NCBI GenBank assembly: GCA_945878875.1 | Contig: CAMCUC010000005.1 | Coordinates: 18,819 to 82,818, forward strand | Source of the DNA: Rhizobium sp. Q54 | Lineage (GTDB): Bacteria > Pseudomonadota > Alphaproteobacteria > Rhizobiales > Beijerinckiaceae | DNA length: 64,000 nucleotides | Reading direction: 5' to 3' | In this document: positions 50,882-60,083 of the stretch, in pieces | Numbering within the stretch: position 1 is the stretch's first letter | Layout of the letters: every line of letters starts with the position of its first letter | Notes under the pieces: generated by a model | Told to the model about the DNA's origin: nothing | The model's database searches: none | The model's input: only the letters and a program-made list of their open reading frames with translations | Position numbers and translations under genes: made by a program

Positions 50882-51706
50882 ATGACCGAAGGCAATGCTG
50901 CCTTGCGAAGCGCTGACGTTCATAATATCGCCGTACCGGTTCCCCATTTTGCGGACCGGGCTCGGTCATGGGTTCTCGTCGGCATCGTGATTGCGCTCCT
51001 CGGCGTTAGCTGGGGGCCAACGGAGATGAGCAAGGTGACTCGTCTGGTCACTGATTGGCGTAACATGGCGGAGTTTGCCTCTGGCTTCATGTCGCCCGAT
51101 TTCCGCGACTGGCGCGTCTACCTTTCTGAAATGCTTGAGACGGTTCAGATAGCAGTGTGGGGAACCGCTTTGGCCGTTCTGATCGGGGCCCCGCTCGCCA
51201 TATTCAGTTCGTCAAATATCTGTCCGAACTGGGTCGTGCAGCCGGTTCGCCGGCTGATGGATACATCGCGCGCGATCAACGAAATTGTCTTTGCTCTGCT
51301 GTTTGTCGTCGCCGTGGGTCTTGGTCCGCTTGCTGGTGTTCTGGCCATCGCGGTTCATAATGTTGGGGTTATCTCTAAATTGTTTTCTGAGGCGGTTGAG
51401 GCGATAGATCCAAGGCCCGTAGAGGGTATCCGTGCAACTGGGGCAAGCAGGCTTCAGGAGGTTTTGTTTGGGGTAATTCCACAGGTGGCGCCATTGTGGA
51501 GCTCCTATATGCTCTATCGTTTCGAGACCAATGTTCGCTCGGCGACGGTGCTTGGCATAGTTGGGGCAGGCGGTGTGGGGCAGTCGCTTTATGAATCCAT
51601 ACGCAGCTTTCAATACGGTCCGACCGCCGCAATTATTTTGATCGTCATCGCCACTGTAATGTTGATTGATGTTATCAGCGCCCGGCTTCGCAAGTCGCTG
51701 GTTTAA
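50882..51706 (+). CDS. phnE: Phosphonate ABC transporter permease
   Basis: [60 protein letters not shown]. Confidence 0.93.
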   Translation: MTEGNAALRSADVHNIAVPVPHFADRARSWVLVGIVIALLGVSWGPTEMSKVTRLVTDWRNMAEFASGFMSPDFRDWRVYLSEMLETVQIAVWGTALAVLIGAPLAIFSSSNICPNWVVQPVRRLMDTSRAINEIVFALLFVVAVGLGPLAGVLAIAVHNVGVISKLFSEAVEAIDPRPVEGIRATGASRLQEVLFGVIPQVAPLWSSYMLYRFETNVRSATVLGIVGAGGVGQSLYESIRSFQYGPTAAIILIVIATVMLIDVISARLRKSLV

Positions 51707-51712
51707 TGCGCC

Positions 51713-52330
51713 ATGAAATTACTCGGTCCAATCCCCCTTATTAACGACAGCGCGCAGGTTCGTAATTGCACATTTGGCGCTTATGTTGAAGTTGGTGCCC
51801 GTGCTCAATTGCTTGAAGTGAGCATGGACGATTATTCCTACGTTGTGAATGATACCGATATTGCCTACGCATCAATCGGAAAATTTTGTTCGATAGCGTC
51901 TCACGTCCGGATCAATCCCGGCGATCATCCGATGGAGCGGGCGTCGCAAAGCCATTTCACCTATCGGGCGAGCTCTTATTTCGAGGGCGCGAGCGACGAG
52001 GCGGATCTTTTCGCGCGGCGCCGATCAAAGCTCGTGACTATTGGGCATGATGTGTGGATCGGACATGGCGCGATCATTCTGTCAGGACGGACCATAGGCA
52101 CCGGTGCGGTGATTGGCGCTGGCGCGATCGTTACGAAGGACGTTCCGGACTATTCCATAGTTGTTGGAAATCCGGCGCGTGTGTTGCGGATGCGCTTTTC
52201 TGAGTCCGCTATTACAGCACTGCGAAATTTGCAATGGTGGGATTGGCCCCATGATAAATTACGCGTGGCGCTCGAAGATTTTCGCAGCCTCCAGGTCGAT
52301 GAGTTTTGCGATAAATATGCCGCTCGTTGA
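51713..52330 (+). CDS. Hexapeptide-repeat acetyltransferase of phn clusters
   Basis: [62 protein letters not shown]. Confidence 0.9.
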   Translation: MKLLGPIPLINDSAQVRNCTFGAYVEVGARAQLLEVSMDDYSYVVNDTDIAYASIGKFCSIASHVRINPGDHPMERASQSHFTYRASSYFEGASDEADLFARRRSKLVTIGHDVWIGHGAIILSGRTIGTGAVIGAGAIVTKDVPDYSIVVGNPARVLRMRFSESAITALRNLQWWDWPHDKLRVALEDFRSLQVDEFCDKYAAR

Positions 52331-52362
52331 TTCTGCATTCACATGAAACGATTTGATCCTCT

Positions 52363-53550
52363 ATGACGCCGCCGCTCAGCCGGTCATGTGTGGTGAGCGC
52401 GATTGGCGTTGCGCAGATTTTAGCATGGGGCGCTTCGTATTATTTGCCTGCTGTGACGGCGAGCGCAATTGCCGCCGACACCGGGTGGCCAATTCAATGG
52501 GTTGTCGGCGGCCTCTCGATTGGCCTTACGTCCGGCGCTATCGTGTCGCCTTTGGTTGGTCGAACTATTCAGTCTCGCGGCGGACGATTTGTTTTGTGCC
52601 TCAGCTCAATCGCGTTGGCGTTGGGACTTCTCATTGTAGCTTCCAGCAATAGCCTTGAGGTCTATTTTACTGGATGGGCTGTCATTGGTCTTGGAATGGG
52701 CGCTGGCCTGTATGACGCGGTGTTCTCGACGCTCGGCGGCCTCTACGGCCAGGCGGCGCGTCCTGCAATCTCAAGCGTCACTTTGTTTGGTGGTTTTGCG
52801 AGCACGCTGTGCTGGCCGCTGACGGCGTTTCTTCTCGAGCAGGTTGGATGGCGCGGCGCCTGCGTCGCCTATGCGATGATGCACCTCATGGTTTGCCTTC
52901 CGCTTTACGCCTGGGCGATACCGGTGCAGGGCTTAGCGACGAAATCACTTGCAAAAGGCTCCGATGTCAGGGTGGCGGTTGACGAGCGTGTGCCGAACTT
53001 CATTTTGCTGCTTGTCCTCCTTTGCTGCGTCAATCTTCTTGTTTCGGCCATAGGCGTCATCATCGCCGTCCAGCTGATCGATCTTTTGCGTTATTCTGGT
53101 GCTGGTCTTGCAACGGCAGTCGGGCTTGCTGCGTTGCTTGGTCCGGCGCAGGTCGCTTCTCGCTTGCTTGAACGCGTGTCCGGCGGTTTGTTTCACCCGG
53201 CGTGGGTGCTCGCCCTTTCGTCTGCGCTGGTGGCTGGCGGATCAGGGCTGCTCGCTTTTGGTCTTTCGTTTGCGGCGCTTGCGCTGGTTATTTATGGGGC
53301 CGGAGCAGGATTACACTCCATTGCCCGTGGCTCAACTCCATTGGCTTTGTTTGGCTCGCGCGATTATGCGGTCACGATGGGAAAGCTTGCCGGGCCAATG
53401 CTCTTTGCACAAGCGATAGCTCCGGTGGCGAGTACGCTGGTGCTTGAAAGCTATGGCGCAAAAGTATTGTTATATGGTCTTGCCCTCGCCGCGCTTGCGG
53501 CGTTCGCATTATCTTGCGCGATCCTTATTACGGTCCGGGGGCGCGCATAG
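52363..53550 (+). CDS. MFS transporter
   Basis: IAQILAWGASYYLPAVTASAIAADTGWPIQWVVGGLSIGL; 12-TM-like pattern. Confidence 0.85.
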   Translation: MTPPLSRSCVVSAIGVAQILAWGASYYLPAVTASAIAADTGWPIQWVVGGLSIGLTSGAIVSPLVGRTIQSRGGRFVLCLSSIALALGLLIVASSNSLEVYFTGWAVIGLGMGAGLYDAVFSTLGGLYGQAARPAISSVTLFGGFASTLCWPLTAFLLEQVGWRGACVAYAMMHLMVCLPLYAWAIPVQGLATKSLAKGSDVRVAVDERVPNFILLLVLLCCVNLLVSAIGVIIAVQLIDLLRYSGAGLATAVGLAALLGPAQVASRLLERVSGGLFHPAWVLALSSALVAGGSGLLAFGLSFAALALVIYGAGAGLHSIARGSTPLALFGSRDYAVTMGKLAGPMLFAQAIAPVASTLVLESYGAKVLLYGLALAALAAFALSCAILITVRGRA

Positions 53551-53555
53551 AAAAG

Positions 53556-54122
53556 TTATGGAGTGCTTGCGCGCTGTATAGCCCTCAACATCGCTGGAAA
53601 ATCCTGAGCTATCGCCCGCGATATTATAAATTGCGGCGCGGAAGATTTTGGCGCGATGATGGCTTCGTAGCTCAGGCGGGTTCTGCCGTTTACAAGCTTA
53701 AGAACCCAGGCGCCATCCGATATCCGCATGTCGCCGCTTTGCACCTTGAACGCGAGTCGTTGACGTAGCGTAAAATCGTTGCGGACCAGCGTTCTTATCC
53801 GGGGTAGAAACGGTGGGTTGATAATATGCTCCCGCACATCCCATGAACCTGATGAATCTTTTTCAACAATGCGGCAGCTTTCAAGATGAGGGATTACTTT
53901 TGGGGCTCCGGTGCAATCTGTGATGACTGCCCAGACCGCTGCGGGACTGGCGTCAATCTCGATCACAGCCTTCACTCGCGTTGCAGCGCCATCAGGGGTT
54001 GAAACTGGGAAGATTTCCACAAACGGTTCTGTTGACGCTGCGGTTGCGTGCAACACCGCGCTATAAGCAGAAAAAATTATGAGGCTCGTCAGCAGGGCCG
54101 CATTTGATTTGAGGGACATCAA
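53556..54122 (-). CDS. Secreted SRPBCC/START-like fold protein
   Basis: Signal peptide LLTSLIIFSAYSAVLHATAAS; VKAVIEIDASPAAVWAVITDCTGAPKVIPHLESCRIVE. Confidence 0.8.
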   Translation of the reverse strand: MMSLKSNAALLTSLIIFSAYSAVLHATAASTEPFVEIFPVSTPDGAATRVKAVIEIDASPAAVWAVITDCTGAPKVIPHLESCRIVEKDSSGSWDVREHIINPPFLPRIRTLVRNDFTLRQRLAFKVQSGDMRISDGAWVLKLVNGRTRLSYEAIIAPKSSAPQFIISRAIAQDFPAMLRAIQRASTP

Positions 54123-54154
54123 GAAATCTCCTTCGTCCCGTTTGCGCTCGCAGC

Positions 54155-54172
54155 ATATCAGAATTGTGACAG
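54155..54172 (-). promoter_or_regulatory. Candidate PHO box for the SRPBCC gene (CTGTCAC-AATT-CTGATAT on minus)
   Basis: 33 bp upstream of the SRPBCC ATG. Confidence 0.5.
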
Positions 54173-54225
54173 GGCTCGGCAGTGAACAACAGGCGGACGC
54201 TCCCGCCGATGCGCAGCGATCTGTC

Positions 54226-54243
54226 GTGACGTAAAACTGTCAT
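54226..54243 (+). promoter_or_regulatory. Candidate PHO box for the GT4 gene (GTGACGT-AAAA-CTGTCAT)
   Basis: One perfect half-site plus weaker partner, 24 bp upstream of ATG 54267. Confidence 0.5.
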
Positions 54244-54266
54244 GCAAATCAAGTTGAATCAGAATC

Positions 54267-55448
54267 ATGAAAATTCTGATGCTTTCTGATGTCTACTTTC
54301 CTCGGGTTAACGGTGTCTCGACGTCGATCAAGACGTTCCGTGACGACCTGCGCCGGCTTGGTCATCAATGCGTGCTGGTCGCGCCGGAATATCCTGTTGC
54401 GGCTGGAGCGCCTGATGATCCTGAGATCCTGCGTATTCCTTCGTGGCAGGTGCCGTTCGATCCGGAAGACCGGCTTTTGAGCTGGTCTGCATTGAAAAAA
54501 TGGACGGATACGCTTGCCCCCGGCTCGTTCGACGTCGTCCACGTTCAAACGCCGTTTACCGCGCATTACGCAGGATTGCGTATAGCGGCTAGAATTGGCG
54601 CGCCGGTTATCGAGACCTATCATACGTATTTTGAGCATTATCTTCATCATTACGTGCCGTTTTTGCCGTCTGCTATTACGAGAGCGTCGGCTCGGAAGCT
54701 CACGCTGTCGCAGTGCGAAGCGGTGGACGCGGTTATCTCGCCGTCGGATCAGATGGCCAACGCGCTTCGGGCTTACGGCGTCTGTGCGCCTATAAATATT
54801 CTGCCGACAGGCCTGCCTGAAAGCGCTTTCAAACAAGGCGAGCGCGCACGGTTTCGTAACAAGTTCGGGATCGACGAGAAAAGACCGATGGCTCTCTACG
54901 TCGGCCGCGTGGCGCATGAGAAGAACATCGATTTTCTAATTCAAATGCTTGTCGATCTGAGGCGCCGCGTTCCAGATGTCCTTCTCGTAATAGCGGGCGA
55001 AGGCCCTGCGGAAGGGCATATTCGCAAGCTCGTCAGCAAGCTTGGCCTTGATCGCAATGTGCAGTTTGTCGGCTATATGGATCGCTCCTCCACCTTGCCT
55101 GACTGCTACAAGGCGGCCGACGTGTTTGTTTTTGCGTCACGTACTGAAACGCAGGGCCTCGTTCTTCTCGAAGCGCTGGCGCAAGAGACGCCGGTCGTCT
55201 CCACCGCAATCATGGGAACAGCCAACGTGCTTGCAGGAATGCAAGGCGCGCTGATCGCGCCAGAGGATGTCGTTGGCTTTTCAACCCTCGTCGCATCGGT
55301 TCTGAATGATCCGGCCTTGCGCCAATCGCTTTCCGAGCAGGCGTCAGGCGACGCGCAGGCGTGGTCCTCGTGTGCAATGACCAAACGCCTTGTTGAATAT
55401 TACGAAAGCCTCGTTTCCACCCCCCGGAACATGGGTATCGCAGCATGA
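54267..55448 (+). CDS. GT4-type glycosyltransferase, candidate diacylglycerol glycosyltransferase
   Basis: MKILMLSDVYFPRVNGVSTSIKTFRDDL; YVGRVAHEKNIDFL; ASRTETQGLVLLEALAQETPVV. Confidence 0.88.
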   Translation: MKILMLSDVYFPRVNGVSTSIKTFRDDLRRLGHQCVLVAPEYPVAAGAPDDPEILRIPSWQVPFDPEDRLLSWSALKKWTDTLAPGSFDVVHVQTPFTAHYAGLRIAARIGAPVIETYHTYFEHYLHHYVPFLPSAITRASARKLTLSQCEAVDAVISPSDQMANALRAYGVCAPINILPTGLPESAFKQGERARFRNKFGIDEKRPMALYVGRVAHEKNIDFLIQMLVDLRRRVPDVLLVIAGEGPAEGHIRKLVSKLGLDRNVQFVGYMDRSSTLPDCYKAADVFVFASRTETQGLVLLEALAQETPVVSTAIMGTANVLAGMQGALIAPEDVVGFSTLVASVLNDPALRQSLSEQASGDAQAWSSCAMTKRLVEYYESLVSTPRNMGIAA

Positions 55449-56005
55449 GCGCATCAAGCATCTTCGCATGGGCTGACGGTGCAGAGCACCGCATGTGCCT
55501 CATTGCAAACGCAGCATGCCGCAGGCGGGCGCTCCGTGTCATTTTCCGCACCGTCAGCCGGTTGGGGGATGGCGTTTTTTGGTATGCATTGATTGCGACC
55601 ATGCCTTTGTGGGTTGGCCTTGATGACCCGCGCACTGGCCTGCTGGCGTCTTTGCAAATGCTTATTGCGGCAGCGTTCGGTGCGAGCCTTTATAAATTAC
55701 TCAAAAACAAGCTGGTCCGCGAACGTCCGTTCATCGGGCTGATTGGCATCGAATGTGCGATGCCGCCACTTGATCGTTATAGCTTCCCGTCCGGCCATAC
55801 GCTTCATGCGGTTTTGTTCACGACGATTGCGGTCGCGTACGCTCCCAGTCTGGTTTTTGTCTTATTGCCGTTCACGCTTCTGATCGCAGCGTCCCGCGTT
55901 GTGCTCGGTCTGCATTATCCGTCAGACGTGATCGTCGGCGCTTTGCTTGGCTGGATGATCGCTAAATTAAGCAGCTTCGTGCAGCATCTATCTTATTTCG
56001 GGTAG
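55445..56005 (+). CDS. PAP2-family membrane phosphatase
   Basis: KLVRERPF, YSFPSGHTLHA, SRVVLGLHYPSDVIVGALLG motifs; ATGA overlap with GT4. Confidence 0.92.
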   Translation: MSASSIFAWADGAEHRMCLIANAACRRRALRVIFRTVSRLGDGVFWYALIATMPLWVGLDDPRTGLLASLQMLIAAAFGASLYKLLKNKLVRERPFIGLIGIECAMPPLDRYSFPSGHTLHAVLFTTIAVAYAPSLVFVLLPFTLLIAASRVVLGLHYPSDVIVGALLGWMIAKLSSFVQHLSYFG

Positions 56006-56027
56006 CCGGAGCCATCAGGGGCGCCAA

Positions 56028-56666
56028 TTATTTATCAGGATTACCGGCGCCGCGAATAATCGCGAGGGCGGCGTAACCCGCATAAAGGCGACGGACTTCA
56101 TACTTATAATGACCGCTGCGTGCTACACGTTCGATCGCGTCAAACAAATCCAGGCGCGGCGTTACGCTGAAAAGCCTGAGCCATGAAAACAAGATGGCCC
56201 GGAACCAGTGTGGAAGATTCAACTGGTCCCCGAAATCAACGATGAGCAATGCGCCATCTGGTTCAAGCATATTCAGCGAGTCTTCCAGCACGCTTTCCCA
56301 TCTCGGTATCATCGAAAATGCGTAAGAGATCATGATCCTGTCAAAACGCTGTATCCCAAATGCGGAATGTGGCTGGAACCCGTCTGCGTCAGCATGAGCG
56401 AGGGATATTCGGTCTGTCAGATTTGTCTGCCCAATTGACGAGGCGGCCGTCTCTAGCATCGCTTGCGAAACGTCAAATCCAAAGCAGCGAAGATCTGGAT
56501 AGAGTCGCGCCGCGTGAATGAGGTTGCGAGCGGTTCCACAACCGGCTTCCAGAAGGCTTCCGTTCGCGGGCGGATTCAGCTCACGCAGCAAGACGTCCCG
56601 CCCGAGTAAATAGGGCTTTCGCGTCAGATCATAAAAATGTCTTTGAACGCTATAAATCGCGTCCAT
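56028..56666 (-). CDS. btaB: SAM-dependent methyltransferase, BtaB-like (betaine lipid N-methylation)
   Basis: VQRHFYDLTRKPYLLGRDVLL; LLEAGCGTARNLIHAARLYPDLRCFGFDVS; immediately downstream of btaA. Confidence 0.88.
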   Translation of the reverse strand: MDAIYSVQRHFYDLTRKPYLLGRDVLLRELNPPANGSLLEAGCGTARNLIHAARLYPDLRCFGFDVSQAMLETAASSIGQTNLTDRISLAHADADGFQPHSAFGIQRFDRIMISYAFSMIPRWESVLEDSLNMLEPDGALLIVDFGDQLNLPHWFRAILFSWLRLFSVTPRLDLFDAIERVARSGHYKYEVRRLYAGYAALAIIRGAGNPDK

Positions 56667-56683
56667 CTTTTGCGCATGGCTGT

Positions 56684-57931
56684 TCAATTTTGGGCTCGTA
56701 CATAGAGGTGGAAGCCCCCGTAGATCGCGGATCGGTCTTTGGCCAGAAGCTCCCGGCTCTCTGCTTCTGAATAATTCCATTTGGACAGGATGTGTTCCGA
56801 CACGCGCCCGGGCAGGAGGCGTTCGTCGGCGGCCGTGCGGAAAATCACGCGGGCTCCTGGTGCCGCCGTTCTGTCAATGAGCGACCACAAGGCGTTAAGC
56901 TGGGTATCGTCCATCCAGTCCTGCGCATCAAGGAGCACATAACAATCGAGCGAAGCCTCCGCGCGCTTTGCAAGGAAGTCCGTTAGCGATCCGTGAATAG
57001 TCTCAACGCGGTCAGCTCGTGAGCGGACTGTCTCGAAATTCTCACGGTGCAGATAAGGTGGAAGGAGCGTGTCTTTCCCGTTGATATATCCGCGACCAAA
57101 CGCCTGCTGTGCGAAATAGTTTTCGCCAATGGGGAATTCGCAAGCAAGGCGCGAAAGCCTTTGCCGCAAGGCGCCCGTGAGCCCATGCTCATGATCGGCG
57201 ACAAGCGCATCGTATTGCGCTGGCGGAATACCTAATCCGTAGAGGGACGTGGGGCTGCGCAGAATGGCGCGGAGAATTTTATGATCGAACAGGGGTGCGA
57301 TTTTAGCGTCAAAAATTTGCTTTTGTTCATCGAGGCTCCTGGCTTTCATCAGAATGCTGATATCGACCCCAAGCAATCGCCCAAGGAGATGAGCCGAGCC
57401 GATGAAGCGGCCTAGCAGGCCTGTAGCGTATATGTTTTTAGAAAAGTCTGAAATGCGACGCCGCCCGTTCAGGCGTCGCACGCCCCAATACCGGCGTGAT
57501 TGTTCGTCGAGCCGGGCTGCCAGAAACAGGTCATACAGGGACACATTGGCAGCGCTATTGCCGCGTACAAAAAAGTCCGCGAACGCCTCATAGCTCGGCA
57601 GATGTTTCACAGCCGCAAGCTTCAGGCGATTGAGCGCGATATGGGCATGGTTGAGGTCGATAGCATAAACTGCTGCAGGATTTGCGGTTAGATAGCTCAA
57701 TACGTTGCATCCACCAGACGCAATAGCGATCAGCCGGTCATCGGGCCCAATCTTGAGGGCCTGCATGTCGACGACGGGATCTTCCCAAATCTGGGGGTAG
57801 ACAAGCCCGCTGAACAGGTACGTAAATATCCGCTCATGTACGCCCTTCATCGTCAAAGCGTCGAACCGGTGAACCGCGCTGCCAAGCCCTGTAACCGTTG
57901 TCTGTTTCGCGTTGACTGAAGCGCTCGACAT
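56684..57931 (-). CDS. btaA: BtaA-like (DUF3419) S-adenosylmethionine:diacylglycerol 3-amino-3-carboxypropyltransferase
   Basis: GLVYPQIWEDPVVDMQALKIGPDDRLIAIASGGCNVLSYLTANPAAVYAIDLNHAHIALNRLKLAA. Confidence 0.92.
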   Translation of the reverse strand: MSSASVNAKQTTVTGLGSAVHRFDALTMKGVHERIFTYLFSGLVYPQIWEDPVVDMQALKIGPDDRLIAIASGGCNVLSYLTANPAAVYAIDLNHAHIALNRLKLAAVKHLPSYEAFADFFVRGNSAANVSLYDLFLAARLDEQSRRYWGVRRLNGRRRISDFSKNIYATGLLGRFIGSAHLLGRLLGVDISILMKARSLDEQKQIFDAKIAPLFDHKILRAILRSPTSLYGLGIPPAQYDALVADHEHGLTGALRQRLSRLACEFPIGENYFAQQAFGRGYINGKDTLLPPYLHRENFETVRSRADRVETIHGSLTDFLAKRAEASLDCYVLLDAQDWMDDTQLNALWSLIDRTAAPGARVIFRTAADERLLPGRVSEHILSKWNYSEAESRELLAKDRSAIYGGFHLYVRAQN

Positions 57932-57980
57932 GGAAACCCCGTTGATGATCCTAGATTGCAAGTCTTCTTATGCACGCCGG

Positions 57981-57998
57981 GTGACGAAGGGGTGACAA
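57981..57998 (-). promoter_or_regulatory. Candidate PHO box for btaAB (TTGTCAC-CCCT-TCGTCAC on minus)
   Basis: 7-4-7 direct repeat 50 bp upstream of btaA ATG. Confidence 0.65.
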
Positions 57999-58086
57999 TG
58001 AGGAAAATTCGCCAAACTACGTGACGCTTTCAGAGCGGTGTATCAGCTGTGTGGCTGGCAAAAGGTTATCAAGGCCAGAATAGATG

Positions 58087-58875
58087 CTATGCAGCAGCGC
58101 TCTGGATTTCGGCCTGGGGTTCAGACAGCCATTGGCCTGCAAGGTCGCGCCATCTTATAAGCTCGATCCTGCCGTCGAGATGCTCGACAACCGCCGTGCA
58201 GGATTCAACCCAGTCGCCAGTATTGATATATTCAATCTCGCCGATGCGATGATATGCGGGATGATGGATATGGCCGCAGATAACCCCGTGCACATTGTTG
58301 CGTTGCGCGTCGGCGACGACGGCCTGTTCAAATGCGCTTATGAAATTGACGGCAGTCTTGACCTTTTGCTTGGCGTAGGCCGAAAACGACCAGTAAGGAA
58401 GACCGAAGAAACGCTGTGCACGCATCACATACCCGTTAATGAAAATAGCGAAATCATAAGCCCAGTCGCCAAGGTGAGCGAGCCATTTAATGTTGCGCAT
58501 GACGGTGTCGAACTTGTCGCCATGGAGAACCAGAAGCCGGCGTCCGTCGGCGAGCTCATGGATCGCTTCCTCGGCGATCTCGACTCCGCCGATATGCGAG
58601 CCGACATATTCACGCAAGAATTCATCATGGTTGCCAGGCACATAAATCACGCGCGCACCTTTACGCACGCGGCGCAGCATTTTCTGCACGACGTCGTTGT
58701 GCGCTTGCGGCCAGTACCATGAGGATTTGAGTCGCCAGCCGTCTACGATATCTCCAATGAGATAAATCGTGTCGGCCTCGCAGTTTTTGAGAAAGTCCAG
58801 AAGCTCTTGCGCCTGACATCCGCGAGTGCCTAAATGAACGTCGGAGATGAATAAGGTCCGGACGTTAAGAATCAT
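58087..58875 (-). CDS. plcP: Calcineurin-like metallophosphoesterase, LpxH/PlcP-like
   Basis: LFISDVHLGTRGCQAQELLDFL, LIGDIVDGW, PGNHDEFLREY, LVLHGDKFD, VICGHIHHP motifs. Confidence 0.7.
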   Translation of the reverse strand: MILNVRTLFISDVHLGTRGCQAQELLDFLKNCEADTIYLIGDIVDGWRLKSSWYWPQAHNDVVQKMLRRVRKGARVIYVPGNHDEFLREYVGSHIGGVEIAEEAIHELADGRRLLVLHGDKFDTVMRNIKWLAHLGDWAYDFAIFINGYVMRAQRFFGLPYWSFSAYAKQKVKTAVNFISAFEQAVVADAQRNNVHGVICGHIHHPAYHRIGEIEYINTGDWVESCTAVVEHLDGRIELIRWRDLAGQWLSEPQAEIQSAAA

Positions 58876-58924
58876 TCTCGCACACCCTGATTAAGCTCAC
58901 CTTTTTCACTTATGAAGGCAGGAC

Positions 58925-58942
58925 TTCACAAAATTGTGACGC
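58925..58942 (-). promoter_or_regulatory. Weak candidate PHO box for plcP-like gene (GCGTCAC-AATT-TTGTGAA on minus)
   Basis: 50 bp upstream of ATG; second half-site weak. Confidence 0.35.
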
Positions 58943-58999
58943 CACCGGGTGCAGGAATTTTTTTGTAATGGTCTCTTTGAGCACTCGTTGTTGACGCGA

Positions 59000-59017
59000 T
59001 TGTCATCTAATCGTCAT
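59000..59017 (+). promoter_or_regulatory. Candidate PHO box for second phnDCEE operon (TTGTCAT-CTAA-TCGTCAT)
   Basis: Both half-sites strong; 48 bp upstream of ATG 59065. Confidence 0.7.
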
Positions 59018-59064
59018 CTTGGCAGTCCAACAAAAAACGCTTAATCATTGATGGGGAATCCACC

Positions 59065-60024
59065 ATGAGCGTTAAAAATTTGGCCGCTATTACCGGGGCG
59101 GCGCTATTGTCCATGACGTCTACCATCAGCGCCTCCGCGCTCGACGCACGCTACAAAGACGCTGACGGTGACATGGTTGCCGATGCGCCTGTCAATCCGG
59201 CTGAATTCATCGATCCGTCGACGCTGATCTTCGCCTATACGCCGGTTGAAGATCCGGCGGTCTACGCCAAGGTGTGGGACGGCTTCCTGAAGCACATGGA
59301 GAAGGTCACCGGCAAACGGGTGCAATTCTTCCCGGTGCAGAGCAACGCCGCCCAGATCGAGGCGATGCGCGCTGGCCGCCTGCATGTGGCGGGCTTCAAT
59401 ACGGGCTCGAACCCGATCGCCGTCGCGTGCGCAGGCTTCGTGCCCTTCACCATGATGGCCTCCAAGAAGGATGAGTTTGGCTACGAGATGGAAATCATCA
59501 CGTATCCTGGTTCGGGCATCAACAAGATCGAGGACATCAAGGGTAAGAAGCTGGCCTTCACCTCCGAGACGTCGAACTCCGGCTTCAAGGCGCCGTCGGC
59601 CCTGCTCGAGCAAGAGTTCAAGATGGTGGCCAAGAAGGACTACGAGCCCGTCTTCTCCGGCAAGCACGACAACTCGATCATCGGCGTCGCCAACAAGGAT
59701 TACCCGGCGGCAGCCATCGCCAATTCGGTGAAGGCGCGCATGCTGGCGCGCAACGTCGTCAAGGCCGACGCGCTCAAGGTCATCTACAAGTCGCAGACGT
59801 TTCCCACCACAGGTTATGGCCACGTCTTCAACCTGAAGCCTGAGCTGGCCGCGAAGGTGAAGGAAGCCTTCTTCAGCTTCAACTGGGAAGGCAGCGATCT
59901 CCTGAAGGAATTCCAGACGTCCGAGCCGCCGCAGGAAAAGTTTCTGCCCATCAATTTCAAGACCCATTGGGAAGTGGTCCGGCAGATCGACAAGGCGTTG
60001 AACGTCAGCTACGCCTGCAAGTAG
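59065..60024 (+). CDS. phnD: Second phosphate/phosphite/phosphonate ABC transporter substrate-binding protein
   Basis: [61 protein letters not shown]. Confidence 0.93.
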   Translation: MSVKNLAAITGAALLSMTSTISASALDARYKDADGDMVADAPVNPAEFIDPSTLIFAYTPVEDPAVYAKVWDGFLKHMEKVTGKRVQFFPVQSNAAQIEAMRAGRLHVAGFNTGSNPIAVACAGFVPFTMMASKKDEFGYEMEIITYPGSGINKIEDIKGKKLAFTSETSNSGFKAPSALLEQEFKMVAKKDYEPVFSGKHDNSIIGVANKDYPAAAIANSVKARMLARNVVKADALKVIYKSQTFPTTGYGHVFNLKPELAAKVKEAFFSFNWEGSDLLKEFQTSEPPQEKFLPINFKTHWEVVRQIDKALNVSYACK

Positions 60025-60039
60025 GCTTCGCGCAGCCCC

Positions 60040-60074
60040 GACCGGTCGCGCAAGTGTGCGACCGGTCTTTTTTT
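60040..60074 (+). terminator. Intrinsic-terminator-like attenuator between phnD2 and phnC2
   Basis: Perfect 10-bp stem gaccggtcgc/gcgaccggtc, 8-nt loop, 7 T residues, then the phnC2 ggag RBS. Confidence 0.85.
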
Positions 60075-60083
60075 GGAGCTTCC

